64,000 nt of DNA from an uncultured Algibacter sp. (GCF_947487605.1 NZ_CANKXK010000003.1:248001-312000), one strand, 5' to 3'. Positions 1 to 9,421 are shown, counted from the stretch's first letter. Numbers and translations: made by a program. The notes: generated from the letters alone by a model not told the origin.

Positions 1-33
1 TTTCACCAAAGATAACGGTAATCTAAGTGAATA

Positions 34-56
34 TTAAATAAGCGATTCTTATTTAA
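34..56. other. Stem-loop upstream of polA
   Basis: A 9-bp perfect stem (TTAAATAAG at 34-42, CTTATTTAA at 48-56) with loop CGATT. There is no T-tract, so it is only a weak terminator candidate for a gene left of the window. Nothing else is visible in bases 1-120. Confidence 0.3.
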
Positions 57-130
57 CTAATTGTTAAGAAATAAACGAAATTCATCTACAAACCAAAACT
101 TTTAAGTTACCAATTACCATTTACTTTTTG

Positions 131-138
131 TAGCTTTG
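131..138 (+). promoter_or_regulatory. -7 promoter element of polA
   Basis: TAGCTTTG matches the Bacteroidota -7 consensus TAnnTTTG exactly and lies 22 bp before the polA ATG. No TTG -33 element is seen at the usual 19-21 bp spacing, so the call rests on the -7 box alone. Confidence 0.55.
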
Positions 139-160
139 ATTTTCCATCAAAACAATCAAA

Positions 161-3019
161 ATGTCAGATCAAAAACGCCTCTTTTTAGTAGATGCATACG
201 CATTAATTTTTCGTGGTTATTATGCTTTTATAAAAAACCCAAGAATCAATTCAAAAGGAGAAGACACCTCAGCTATTATGGGGTTTATGAACTCCCTTTT
301 AGATGTGATTAAACGTGAGCGTCCAGACCATTTAGCTGTTTGTTTTGATAAGGGCGGAAGTGCAGACCGTGTGGAAATGTACGAAGCATATAAGGCCAAT
401 AGAGATGAAACACCCGAAGGTATAAAAACAGCTGTTCCGTACATCTATGAGATTTTAAAAGCCATGCATATTCCCATTATGGTAAAGGAAGGCTATGAGG
501 CTGATGATGTGATAGGAACTTTGTCTCGTCAAGCTGAAAAAGCGGGTTATAAAACCTTTATGGTAACCCCTGATAAAGATTTTGCGCAATTAGTAACCGA
601 AAACATTTTTATGTATCGCCCCGTTTTTGGTGGAGGCTATGAAACCTGGGGTATTCCTGAAGTGCAGAAAAAATTTGAAGTGACCGACCCCATGCAAGTG
701 ATTGATTTTTTAGGCATGATGGGCGATGCTAGTGATAATATCCCTGGATTACCAGGCGTAGGTGAAAAAACAGCTAAAAAATTCATTGCACAATTTGGAA
801 GTATGGAAGGTTTGCTTGCAAACACCGACCAGCTTAAAGGTAAAATGAAAGAGAAAGTGGAGGCTAATGGTGAATTAGGACTGCTTTCAAAAAAATTGGC
901 GACTATTATGTTGGATGTTCCTGTGGAATTTAATGCCAAGGATTTTGAACTCGACCATCCCGATATTGAAAAGGTTAAAGAAATATTTCAAAATCTAGAA
1001 TTTAGACGACTTACCGATAATTTCCTAAAAACCTTTGCTACTACTAAAGAAGAATCCACCACTAATGTCACTTCGAGCGCAGTCGAGAAGTCTATCCCTG
1101 AAAAAAAGGTGTCAACAAAAACACCTAACTCTGCTGGTGCAGGACAATTTTCATTATTTGGAGCAGACCCAACAAATGAAACCGAAACAATTAATGAATA
1201 CACACGTAAAACAGCTGAAACCACTTCGCATTTTTATCAAAGTGTAGCCTCTGGAATGGCAACTAAATTGTTCATTAAAAATTTGATGAGTCAATCTTCG
1301 GTTTGTTTTGATACTGAAACCACTGGGTTAAACCCGTTAACAGCAGAATTGGTGGGGATTGCATTTTCATGGGAAGTTAGAAAGGGCTTTTATTTACCAT
1401 TTCCAGAAGATAAAAACGAAGCTCAAGAACTTATTGAACAATTACGTCCGTTTTTTGAAAGTGAAACCATCGAGAAAGTTGGTCAGAATTTAAAATACGA
1501 TATTAAGGTATTAGCAAAATATAATATTGTTGTTAAAGGTAAATTGTTTGACACCATGCTAGCGCATTATTTAATCAATCCAGATATGCGACATAATATG
1601 GATGTACTAGCAGAAACGTATTTAAATTACACACCTATTTCCATTGAAACCTTGATTGGTAAAAAAGGAAAGAATCAATTATCAATGCGTGAAGTAGCTA
1701 TAGATAAGCAAACCGAATATGCTGTTGAAGATGCAGATATCACTTTACAGTTAAAAGAACATTTTCAAAATGAATTAGGAGAAGCCAACACCCAAAAACT
1801 TTTTGATGATATTGAAATTCCATTATTACGCGTTTTAGCAGCTATGGAATTGGAAGGCATAAATTTGGATAAAGCCTTTTTAAATGGTTTATCTGAGCAA
1901 CTCAATAAAGACATTAAAGCCTTAGAAAGTAAAATTTATACACAAGCTGGAGAAGAATTCAATATAGCATCGCCAAAACAATTAGGGATTATTCTTTTTG
2001 AAAAATTAAAGTTGGTTGACAAACCAAAAAAGACAAAATCAGGGCAATATTCTACAGCTGAAGATGTACTGAGCTATTTAGCTAAAGATCATGAAATTAT
2101 TCAGAATATTTTAGATTTCAGAGGCTTTTCAAAATTAAAAAGCACCTATGTAGATGCCTTACCAACTCAGGTTGAAGAAGTCACTGGTCGTGTACACACA
2201 GATTACATGCAAACTGTTGCCGCTACTGGTCGTCTGAGTAGCAACAATCCTAATCTTCAAAATATTCCAATCAGAACCGAGCGTGGGCGACAAGTGCGTA
2301 AAGCCTTTATTCCTAGAAATGAGGACTACATTTTATTAGCTGCCGATTACTCACAAATCGAACTCCGTATTATTGCCGCATTAAGCAAAGAAGAAACTAT
2401 GATTGAAGCTTTTAAAAATGGAGAAGATATTCATGCCTCTACAGCTTCAAAAGTATTTAATGTGCCTTTAAATGAAGTGACTCGTGAGCAACGAAGTAAT
2501 GCTAAAACCGTAAACTTCGGAATTATTTACGGTGTTTCTGCTTTTGGGCTAAGTAATCAAACCGATTTATCCAGAAGTGAATCCAAAGAACTTATTGACA
2601 CCTATTACGCAACCTATCCAAAACTTCGTGCATTCATGAGCGAGCAAGTCGATTTTGCTCGTGATAATGGCTATGTACAAACCGTTTTAGGACGTCGCCG
2701 TTATTTAAAAGATATCAATTCTCGTAATGCAGTAGTTCGAGGCGCTGCAGAACGTAATGCCGTTAACGCACCCATTCAAGGGAGTGCTGCCGATATTATT
2801 AAAATTGCTATGATTAATATTCACAACAAGCTTCAAGAAGGCGATTTTAAAACAAAAATGCTATTGCAAGTACATGATGAATTGGTGTTTGATGTTTTTA
2901 AACCTGAGCTAGAAACCATCAAAACATTAGTAAAATCTGAAATGGAAAATGCTTTTAAAATGGATGTGCCATTGGATGTGGAGTTGGATACTGGTTTGAA
3001 TTGGTTGGAGGCGCATTAG
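161..3019 (+). CDS. polA: DNA polymerase I
   Basis: Fills gaps and removes RNA primers during replication and repair in the cytoplasm. Three modules are visible: an N-terminal 5' nuclease (about residues 1-290, with the helix-hairpin-helix segment GLPGVGEKTA), a 3'-5' exonuclease (about 365-555) and the polymerase (about 570-952). The exonuclease is intact: D384 and E386 in FDTETTGL, N/D in VGQNLKYD, and YAVEDAD. Polymerase motifs A (AADYSQIELR, D729), B (NAKTVNFGIIYG) and C (HDE at 905-907) are all present, so both proofreading and synthesis should work. Length (952 aa) is normal for the phylum. The linker around residues 295-350 is low-complexity, and residues 303-311 are encoded by a REP-like arm. 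The next gene starts 1 base after the stop. Confidence 0.97.
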   Translation: MSDQKRLFLVDAYALIFRGYYAFIKNPRINSKGEDTSAIMGFMNSLLDVIKRERPDHLAVCFDKGGSADRVEMYEAYKANRDETPEGIKTAVPYIYEILKAMHIPIMVKEGYEADDVIGTLSRQAEKAGYKTFMVTPDKDFAQLVTENIFMYRPVFGGGYETWGIPEVQKKFEVTDPMQVIDFLGMMGDASDNIPGLPGVGEKTAKKFIAQFGSMEGLLANTDQLKGKMKEKVEANGELGLLSKKLATIMLDVPVEFNAKDFELDHPDIEKVKEIFQNLEFRRLTDNFLKTFATTKEESTTNVTSSAVEKSIPEKKVSTKTPNSAGAGQFSLFGADPTNETETINEYTRKTAETTSHFYQSVASGMATKLFIKNLMSQSSVCFDTETTGLNPLTAELVGIAFSWEVRKGFYLPFPEDKNEAQELIEQLRPFFESETIEKVGQNLKYDIKVLAKYNIVVKGKLFDTMLAHYLINPDMRHNMDVLAETYLNYTPISIETLIGKKGKNQLSMREVAIDKQTEYAVEDADITLQLKEHFQNELGEANTQKLFDDIEIPLLRVLAAMELEGINLDKAFLNGLSEQLNKDIKALESKIYTQAGEEFNIASPKQLGIILFEKLKLVDKPKKTKSGQYSTAEDVLSYLAKDHEIIQNILDFRGFSKLKSTYVDALPTQVEEVTGRVHTDYMQTVAATGRLSSNNPNLQNIPIRTERGRQVRKAFIPRNEDYILLAADYSQIELRIIAALSKEETMIEAFKNGEDIHASTASKVFNVPLNEVTREQRSNAKTVNFGIIYGVSAFGLSNQTDLSRSESKELIDTYYATYPKLRAFMSEQVDFARDNGYVQTVLGRRRYLKDINSRNAVVRGAAERNAVNAPIQGSAADIIKIAMINIHNKLQEGDFKTKMLLQVHDELVFDVFKPELETIKTLVKSEMENAFKMDVPLDVELDTGLNWLEAH
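1067..1092 (+). repeat. REP-like arm inside polA
   Basis: The segment contains CTTCGAGCGCAGTCGAGAAG, from memory a single arm of a short dispersed palindromic repeat that is frequent between genes in Bacteroidota. Here it lies inside polA and is translated in frame as VTSSAVEKS (residues 303-311) in the flexible linker between the 5' nuclease and exonuclease modules. Family membership is from memory; its copy number in this genome is unknown. Confidence 0.55.
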
Positions 3020-3020
3020 A

Positions 3021-4514
3021 ATGAAAGTTTTAAAATCTAAATACAATTATTTAATCCTAGCTACTACATTAGGTGTTTATGGAGTAATAATGATTTTACA
3101 GGGAGGGTGGTCTGGAGATTTTTGGGAACACTGTGCTGTTGTAAAGGAACTGACAAACAATTTAGCAAACCCAACAAATCCAATGATAAGGGCAGATATA
3201 CCCCATGCATTTTTTTCCCCTTATTCTGTTGTTGTTTCATTATTTTCTAAAATTTCGGGTTTTAGTCCCATAGAATCACTTGAGTTTTTTGCCTTTTTTA
3301 ATCTAATCTTTTTCCTTTTTAGTTTCTACTTATTTTGTAAATCTTTATTTAAAGAAGATTACAACATTATCGCTTCAATAAGCTTGATACTTACTTTATT
3401 TTTTTGGGGTAATAATCCCTACAAATGGAGCGGTTTTTTCCATTTTACAACTTTACATTACGTACTGCCATACCCATCAACGTTTGCTATGGCTTTGGTC
3501 TTTCTAATTTTAGCGGTTGTACTAAGGGACATAAAGCAAGATAATTATTATTTTTTATCAGGAATCATTGCTTTAAATTCTGTTGTTGCTATTACACATC
3601 CTACTACTGTAATCCCGCTTAACGTTTCAATTGTTGCTATTTATTTTGTTTATAATGGCTATTCTGTAAAGAAATGCTTTTTAAAGTCATCAAAAATAAT
3701 AATACCTAGTTTGATATTATGTTTATTATGGCCCTACTACAATTTATTTGATTTGTTAAGCGGAAATACCGCAGATTTCCATAGTGATTCAATAGAGCTT
3801 TACAAAGACTTTTATAAAAGAATTTGGCCGCTATTAACCATCATTCCTTATCTTTTTTTCTACAAAAAAGATCATATCATTGATTTTTTATTAATTACGA
3901 TAACTCTACTTTTCTTGATTTATATAGGAGGATATATTCTTGGGGTATATGGATTTTCAAGAGTCATTTCTAATATTATGATGCTTGGTCATTTTCTTAT
4001 AGCTTACATTATTTATAATTTAATCAAAGAATCCCGTTTTAAGAACAAAATCTATTTGACAATACTATCTGTAGCTTTTTTTGCATCAGTTATTATAAAT
4101 AAGGGAGACAACTATCATACCTTTATACAAGTTTTTAAAGAAAAAGATATTCGCTACTATGAAAAATTTTCATTTCTCAAAACCATGGTTAAGTCAGATG
4201 ACTTAATACTGTCTCATGGCCTTACAAATTGGATGATTCCTGCTTTTAACGGTAAAGTATTATCATCAGGGCATCCGCTTTATTGGGTAGATGATATAGT
4301 TGAAAGAAGACAAAATTTAAACATTTTTTTTTCAAAATCAACGACTGACTCAATAAGAGAAGGTATAATAAATAAATATGTCGCTGATTATGTTTTGCTT
4401 AATCATAATATAATAGATCTTGATAAATCAACATACAAATGGATCAAGTCTAAGGGCAATTCCATCTATAAAAAAGATGAATTAGAACTTGTTAAATTAT
4501 CTAAAACCAGATAA
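3021..4514 (+). CDS. Probable GT-C-type membrane glycosyltransferase
   Basis: A 497-residue polytopic membrane protein with about ten hydrophobic segments followed by a soluble C-terminal part (about 385-497). After TM1 comes the acidic motif GDFWEH (D33, E36), the placement expected for the first-loop catalytic or metal site of GT-C enzymes that take sugar from a polyprenyl phosphate on the outer face of the inner membrane. The next gene is a GT2 enzyme of the polyprenyl-phosphate-sugar synthase type, which supports this reading: one makes the lipid-linked sugar, the other uses it. It starts 1 base after the polA stop with no promoter visible. The sequence is markedly richer in A and T than polA, suggesting acquisition. 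Family assignment is by architecture only; a polymerase or flippase is possible. Confidence 0.5.
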   Translation: MKVLKSKYNYLILATTLGVYGVIMILQGGWSGDFWEHCAVVKELTNNLANPTNPMIRADIPHAFFSPYSVVVSLFSKISGFSPIESLEFFAFFNLIFFLFSFYLFCKSLFKEDYNIIASISLILTLFFWGNNPYKWSGFFHFTTLHYVLPYPSTFAMALVFLILAVVLRDIKQDNYYFLSGIIALNSVVAITHPTTVIPLNVSIVAIYFVYNGYSVKKCFLKSSKIIIPSLILCLLWPYYNLFDLLSGNTADFHSDSIELYKDFYKRIWPLLTIIPYLFFYKKDHIIDFLLITITLLFLIYIGGYILGVYGFSRVISNIMMLGHFLIAYIIYNLIKESRFKNKIYLTILSVAFFASVIINKGDNYHTFIQVFKEKDIRYYEKFSFLKTMVKSDDLILSHGLTNWMIPAFNGKVLSSGHPLYWVDDIVERRQNLNIFFSKSTTDSIREGIINKYVADYVLLNHNIIDLDKSTYKWIKSKGNSIYKKDELELVKLSKTR

Positions 4515-4520
4515 ATTAAA

Positions 4521-5264
4521 ATGATTGACAATAAAAAGATTATAATTGTTTTACCCGCTTATAATGCTGCAAAAACTTTAAAAAAAACATATCAAGAAAT
4601 CCCTTTTGATATTGTTGATGAAATTATATTAGTTGATGATTATAGTACCGACAACACATTTATAGTTGCTCAAGAATTAAATATTAAACACATCATCAAA
4701 CACGAAATTAATTCTGGGTACGGAGCCAACCAAAAGTCATGCTACAATAAGTCTTTAGAGCTAAATGGAGATATTATTGTTATGTTACATCCAGATTACC
4801 AATACACCCCAAAGCTAATTCATTCAATGTGCTACTTAATTGCTAACGATTTATATCATGTTGTTCTAGGTTCAAGAATATTAGGAATGGGAGCTTTAAA
4901 AGGTGGTATGCCTTATTACAAATATTTTGCAAACCGTTGTTTAACATTATTTCAAAATATCCTTATGAAACAAAAACTTTCAGAGTATCATTCAGGGTAC
5001 AGAGCATTTTCATCTGAAGTTTTAAATACAATAAATTTCAATATAAATTCTGATGATTTTGTTTTTGATAATCAAATGCTAGCACAAATATGTTACAATA
5101 ATTATGAAATTGCAGAAATTACATGTCCTACAAAATATTTTGAAGACGCCTCTTCAATAAATTTTAAAAGAAGTTGTAAATATGGACTTGGGGTGTTAAA
5201 AACTTCCATCGAATATTTTCTTGATAAAAATTTGAATATTAAATCCTCTATTTTTAGAAAATAA
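4521..5264 (+). CDS. Family 2 glycosyltransferase, polyprenyl-phosphate sugar synthase-like
   Basis: A soluble GT-A fold glycosyltransferase of 247 residues. Seen: the opening strand with LPAYNAA, the nucleotide-binding VDDYSTD (D39, D40), LHPDYQY (D92, the DxD-equivalent metal site), LGSRILG and the acceptor-side YHSGYRAF. This combination resembles dolichyl/undecaprenyl-phosphate mannosyl- or glucosyltransferases. No C-terminal membrane segment is seen, so it would work at the inner face of the membrane. It lies 6 bases after the GT-C-like gene and shares its unusual AT-richness; the two look like one cassette. Sugar and acceptor cannot be told from sequence. Confidence 0.75.
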   Translation: MIDNKKIIIVLPAYNAAKTLKKTYQEIPFDIVDEIILVDDYSTDNTFIVAQELNIKHIIKHEINSGYGANQKSCYNKSLELNGDIIVMLHPDYQYTPKLIHSMCYLIANDLYHVVLGSRILGMGALKGGMPYYKYFANRCLTLFQNILMKQKLSEYHSGYRAFSSEVLNTINFNINSDDFVFDNQMLAQICYNNYEIAEITCPTKYFEDASSINFKRSCKYGLGVLKTSIEYFLDKNLNIKSSIFRK

Positions 5265-5305
5265 ACTTAGTCTTTTTTTGCATTTATTAAAAAACAAAAG
5301 TAAAA

Positions 5306-7258
5306 CTACCTCCGCTTCTTCTTACTCCTAAACTTAGCTTTATTCTTCCGTTCATTATAAGGCACCGCATCATCAAAGGTATGTTTTGCTTCATCTCTAG
5401 GTTTATTTTTACGCCATTTTTCAGTTTTAGCAGGTAGTAAAACATCTAATAAATCTTGACGTCCTAACTTATTTAAGGTGTTTTTAATCCAAGCCTTGTT
5501 TTCGTCCTTATACCAAAAGAAAAAACGATGCTGCTCATCCTTTTCTTTTCTAGTCTTCGGGGTTCTAACTTTTTTAAGAGTATATGGATGATACCCACTG
5601 TAATATATCACAGTCGCCACCGTCATAGGTGTTGGTGTAAAGCCTTGAACTTGTTCTAACTGAAAGCCCATGTCTTTAGTTTCTGCAGCCAGATTAGCCA
5701 TATCTTCAGCTTCACAAGCAGGATGATTTGAAATAAAATACGGTATCAATTGTAGTTTCAACCCTTTCTTAATATTAATCTTATCAAAACGCTCCTTAAA
5801 CTTATGGAAATAACTAAACGATGGCTTACGCATCAATTTCAATACAGGGTCACTCGTATGCTCTGGCGCTACTTTTAAACGTCCAGACACATGCTTTGTC
5901 ATCACCTCTTCCGTATAATCATCCAACTCTTTAGGGTCGGCATTTTTATTAAACTCAGGCACCAACATATCATGGCGAATACCCGATCCAATAAACGATT
6001 TCTTCACTTTCGGATGACTATCAACCGCTTGATATAAATCTGTTAAAGGCTTATGAGACGTGTCCAGATTACTGCAAATCACAGGCGAAATACATGAAGG
6101 CGCCACACACTTATCGCAAATCGATTGCACTTTCCCTTTCATCTTATACATATTCGCACTTGGGCCACCAATATCAGATAAATATCCTTTAAAGTCTGGC
6201 ATATTTGCTACCTTATCTACCTCTCGCAATACCGATTCCTGACTCCTAGACGCAATAAACTTCCCCTGGTGTGCAGAAATAGTACAGAAACTACACCCTC
6301 CAAAACACCCTCGATGTATGTTAATAGAAAACTTAATCATCTCAAACGCAGGTATCGGTCCGCGCTTATTATATTTTGGATGCGGTAAACGTGTATAAGG
6401 CAACTCAAAAGAGGCATCAATTTCATCCTCAGTCATGGTAGGATAAGGCGGGTTAATCATCAAGGTTTTATCGCCTACCTTCTGAAAAATTCTACGAGCA
6501 GCTAATTTGTTACTCTCCTGCTCTATAATTTTAAAATTAGAAGCATATTTCTTTTTATCCTTCAAACAAACTTCATGCGATGCAATTTCAACATCTTCCC
6601 AATTACTATTCTTCGGAATTTTTGCATCAGTATCCAATAAAACAGCCGTTTGTTTAATAGTTGTAATACTAGAAAACGGCACTCCTTTTTGCATTAAACG
6701 CACCACTTCTCGTAGCGGTTGCTCACCCATTCCATACACCAACATATCGGCTTTCGAGCTTTCCAAAATAGTAGGCATCAGCGTATCGCTCCAGTAATCA
6801 TAATGTGTTACACGACGTAACGATGCCTCAATACCACCAAGCAAAACAGGCACATCAGGCCATTTATCTTTTAAAATCTTAGAGTAAAGCGTTGTTGCAT
6901 AATCGGGCCTAAACCCAATATCGCCATTCGGTGTATATGCATCCTTATCACGACGTTTTTTATTCGCATTGTAGTTGCTAATCATAGGATCCATGCAGCC
7001 ACCCGTTACTCCAAAAAACAATTTAGGTGCCCCCAATTTCACAAAATCCTGAAGATTATCATTCACATTCGGTTGCGGTACAATGGCCACCCGCAAACCA
7101 AAACTTTCCAACAAACGTCCAATTACTGCAGGTCCAAATGTAGGATGATCTACATAAGCATCACCACTAAATAAAATCACATCCAGCGCATCCCAACCGC
7201 GTATTTTCACCTCTTTGTTTGTGGTAGGCAACCAATCCGAAAGTTTCAAGTCCTCCAT
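5306..7258 (-). CDS. YgiQ-family radical SAM protein
   Basis: A 650-residue member of the YgiQ family of radical SAM proteins (function unknown in the family). The Fe-S/SAM signature is HRGCFGGCSFC, with cysteines at 318, 322 and 325 (CX3CX2C). The N-terminal 300 residues form the domain typical of YgiQ (GWDALDVILFSGDAYVDHP), and a further cysteine group CDKCVAPSCISPVIC lies about 50 residues after the SAM motif and may bind a second cluster. The C-terminus is a basic tail rich in Lys and Arg, suggesting RNA or ribosome contact (inference). It is monocistronic, converges on the glycosyltransferase cassette and is divergent from rplM. The -7 box lies 8 bases before the ATG, so the mRNA is nearly leaderless. 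Confidence 0.88.
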   Translation of the reverse strand: MEDLKLSDWLPTTNKEVKIRGWDALDVILFSGDAYVDHPTFGPAVIGRLLESFGLRVAIVPQPNVNDNLQDFVKLGAPKLFFGVTGGCMDPMISNYNANKKRRDKDAYTPNGDIGFRPDYATTLYSKILKDKWPDVPVLLGGIEASLRRVTHYDYWSDTLMPTILESSKADMLVYGMGEQPLREVVRLMQKGVPFSSITTIKQTAVLLDTDAKIPKNSNWEDVEIASHEVCLKDKKKYASNFKIIEQESNKLAARRIFQKVGDKTLMINPPYPTMTEDEIDASFELPYTRLPHPKYNKRGPIPAFEMIKFSINIHRGCFGGCSFCTISAHQGKFIASRSQESVLREVDKVANMPDFKGYLSDIGGPSANMYKMKGKVQSICDKCVAPSCISPVICSNLDTSHKPLTDLYQAVDSHPKVKKSFIGSGIRHDMLVPEFNKNADPKELDDYTEEVMTKHVSGRLKVAPEHTSDPVLKLMRKPSFSYFHKFKERFDKINIKKGLKLQLIPYFISNHPACEAEDMANLAAETKDMGFQLEQVQGFTPTPMTVATVIYYSGYHPYTLKKVRTPKTRKEKDEQHRFFFWYKDENKAWIKNTLNKLGRQDLLDVLLPAKTEKWRKNKPRDEAKHTFDDAVPYNERKNKAKFRSKKKRR

Positions 7259-7265
7259 AGTGCTG

Positions 7266-7273
7266 CAAAAATA
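7266..7273 (-). promoter_or_regulatory. -7 element of the YgiQ-family gene
   Basis: TATTTTTG on the minus strand, an exact TAnnTTTG match, 7 bases before the start codon. The transcript would have almost no 5' leader. Confidence 0.5.
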
Positions 7274-7473
7274 GGTAAAAATAGACTCTTGAGATTATCT
7301 GTCTAATTCTTTTGAATATTCATAAGATTCATTGATTAATTACTTTCATGTTTTTTAAGCATTTTACAGATTATTCTATATCAATAGATAGTCTAGAATT
7401 AAATTATTTTATTAAGCCTTTATCCTTACTTTTTAAATATTAAAAATTACATGAAATTATCTCACTTCACTAT

Positions 7474-7503
7474 TTGGTAATCAAATATATAATCGTAAAT
7501 TTG
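7474..7503 (+). promoter_or_regulatory. Promoter of rplM-rpsI
   Basis: TTG (7474-7476), a 19-bp spacer, then TAAATTTG (7496-7503): a full match to the Bacteroidota housekeeping promoter with the correct spacing. The predicted transcript has a leader of roughly 40 nt before the GTG start at 7551, which could hold autoregulation by a ribosomal protein. Confidence 0.75.
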
Positions 7504-7550
7504 CAAACTCTTTTTGAGAGAGGAATGTTTAATAAGAAAAAATAAAAAGT

Positions 7551-8006
7551 GTGAACACATTAAGCTACAAAACGATTTCAGCAAACAAAGCTACTGTAAA
7601 TAAGCAGTGGGTTTTGGTTGATGCTGAAGGTCAAGCGCTTGGTCGTTTAGCTTCTAAAGTTGCAAAACTTTTAAGAGGTAAGCACAAGCCAAACTTCACA
7701 CCTCATGTTGATTGCGGAGATAATGTAATTATTATCAATGCAGAAAAAATCACGTTATCTGGTAACAAATGGACTGACAAGTCATACATTCGTCACACTG
7801 GATATCCAGGAGGTCAAAAAAGTTTAACTGCTACAGAATTGTACGGAAAAGATCCAGCAAGAGTAGTAGAAAAATCAGTTAAAGGAATGTTACCTAAAAA
7901 CAAATTAGGTGCAGATTTATTCCGTAATCTTACAGTTGTTGTTGGTTCAGAGCACAAACATCAAGCTCAAAAACCTAAAACAATTAACTTAAACGAATTC
8001 AAATAA
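7551..8006 (+). CDS. rplM: 50S ribosomal protein L13
   Basis: Structural protein of the large subunit; 151 residues. The conserved core is seen: [25 protein letters not shown], followed by [17 protein letters not shown] and HTGYPGG. The start is GTG at 7551 (protein begins MNTLSYKT); the homologous beginning matches that of other Flavobacteria, and no ATG is available upstream in frame. It overlaps rpsI by one base (TAATG), so the two are translationally coupled. Confidence 0.97.
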   Translation: MNTLSYKTISANKATVNKQWVLVDAEGQALGRLASKVAKLLRGKHKPNFTPHVDCGDNVIIINAEKITLSGNKWTDKSYIRHTGYPGGQKSLTATELYGKDPARVVEKSVKGMLPKNKLGADLFRNLTVVVGSEHKHQAQKPKTINLNEFK

Positions 8007-8392
8007 TGGATGTAATTCACAAAATTGGCCGTAGAAAGACGGCTGTTGCGCGCGCTTATGTTACCCCAGGAAAAGGTAACATTACAATCAATAAAAAAGA
8101 CTTAGCTAATTATTTTACTACCGCTACTTTACAGTACAAAGTAAAACAACCATTAGTTTTGACTAACAATGACGCCAACTTTGATATTACAGTAAATGTA
8201 TATGGAGGTGGTATTACTGGACAAGCAGAAGCTGTTCGTTTAGCAATTTCTCGTGCAATGTGCGAAGTTGATGCTGAAAACAGATTAACACTTAAACCAG
8301 AAGGTTTATTAACAAGAGATCCAAGAATGGTGGAGCGTAAAAAATTCGGACAGAAGAAAGCGCGTAAAAAATTCCAATTCTCTAAACGTTAA
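8006..8392 (+). CDS. rpsI: 30S ribosomal protein S9
   Basis: Small-subunit protein whose C-terminal tail reaches the P-site tRNA. Seen: the start IGRRKTAVARAYVTPGKGNITIN, the central GGGITGQAEAVRLAISRA and the basic C-terminal tail DPRMVERKKFGQKKARKKFQFSKR-like ending in the invariant SKR. Length 128 is normal. Its ATG overlaps the rplM stop codon, the standard L13-S9 pairing. Confidence 0.97.
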   Translation: MDVIHKIGRRKTAVARAYVTPGKGNITINKKDLANYFTTATLQYKVKQPLVLTNNDANFDITVNVYGGGITGQAEAVRLAISRAMCEVDAENRLTLKPEGLLTRDPRMVERKKFGQKKARKKFQFSKR

Positions 8393-8585
8393 TATCCTGG
8401 ACATGGTTCAGGATCTGTATATCAGATTCCTTTATCATTTTCAAAACAAAATAATAAATTAAAAAACAGTTATTGTTGTCCTAGTGTAAAAACAGGATTT
8501 AGTTTAGCATCTAAATGGTTAAGGCGAATTTTTAAAAATGACCACTTAATCATTGCTAATTCAACAGAACGTAAACTATTACAAA
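8393..8585 (+). promoter_or_regulatory. Structured spacer and leader of rpsB
   Basis: This 193-base spacer holds several hairpins. Just after rpsI, ATCCTG/CAGGAT and ATCTG/CAGAT arms sit back to back (about 8394-8431). Next to rpsB, AATGGTTAAG (8514-8523) pairs with CTTAATCATT (8545-8554) with one G-U pair, and encloses the small palindrome ATTTTTAAAAAT. A weak promoter-like pair, TTG at 8476 and TAGTTTAG at 8500-8507 (21-bp spacer), lies upstream. A ribosomal-protein autoregulatory leader for rpsB is a reasonable guess, not shown. Confidence 0.4.
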
Positions 8586-9401
8586 ATGGCAGTAGAAGTA
8601 AAAGAATTACTTGAAGCAGGTGTGCACTTCGGACACCTTACACGTAAGTGGGATCCAAACATGGCGCCTTACGTATATATGGAGCGTAACGGTATCCATA
8701 TTATAAACCTTTACAAAACAGCGGCTAAAATTGATGAAGCTGGAGCAGCACTTGCTAAAATTGCAGCTTCTGGACGTAAAATTTTATTCGTTGCAACAAA
8801 AAAACAAGCAAAAGATATTGTTGCTGAAAAAGCTAGCGAAATTAACATGCCTTACATCACAGAAAGATGGCCAGGTGGTATGTTAACCAACTTTGTTACT
8901 ATTAGAAAAGCCGTTAAAAAAATGGCATCAATTGATAGAATGAAGAAAGACGGTACCTTCATGACATTATCTAAAAAAGAACGTTTACAAGTTGATCGTT
9001 TAAGAGCTAAGTTAGAAAAAAACTTAGGTTCTATTAGCGACATGACACGTTTACCAGGTGCTTTATTTGTTGTAGATATTAAGCGTGAGCATATCGCGAT
9101 TAAAGAAGCTCAAAAATTAAACATTCCAATTTTTGCAATGGTTGATACCAACTCTGACCCACGTCAGGTTGATTATGTAATACCAGCAAATGATGACGCT
9201 TCTAAATCAATAAATAAAATCTTAACGCATGTTGCATCTGCAGTATCTGGCGGATTGGCAGAACGTAAAGCTGAAAAAGAGGCTGCTACTGCTCCTAAAG
9301 CAGAAGTGGAAGCAAAAACTGAAGTAGTAGCTGAAAAAGAGGCTGCTCCTAAAGCAAAAGCTGCACCAGCCAAAAAAGCTGTTGCTGAAGAAGAAGAATA
9401 A
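8586..9401 (+). CDS. rpsB: 30S ribosomal protein S2
   Basis: Small-subunit protein, 271 residues. The family opening ELLEAGVHFGHLTRKWDPNM is present, as are ERWPGGMLTNF and the segment FAMVDTNSDPRQVDYVIPANDDA. The start is placed at ATG 8586 (MAVEVKELL) and not at an in-frame TTG 33 bases earlier, because S2 proteins begin right before the ELLEAGVHFGH motif. After about residue 225 follows a low-complexity Ala/Glu/Lys/Pro tail of some 45 residues, a common but variable extension in Flavobacteria. tsf follows, as in most bacteria. Confidence 0.97.
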   Translation: MAVEVKELLEAGVHFGHLTRKWDPNMAPYVYMERNGIHIINLYKTAAKIDEAGAALAKIAASGRKILFVATKKQAKDIVAEKASEINMPYITERWPGGMLTNFVTIRKAVKKMASIDRMKKDGTFMTLSKKERLQVDRLRAKLEKNLGSISDMTRLPGALFVVDIKREHIAIKEAQKLNIPIFAMVDTNSDPRQVDYVIPANDDASKSINKILTHVASAVSGGLAERKAEKEAATAPKAEVEAKTEVVAEKEAAPKAKAAPAKKAVAEEEE

Positions 9402-9421
9402 ATAACACAATACACACAAAT

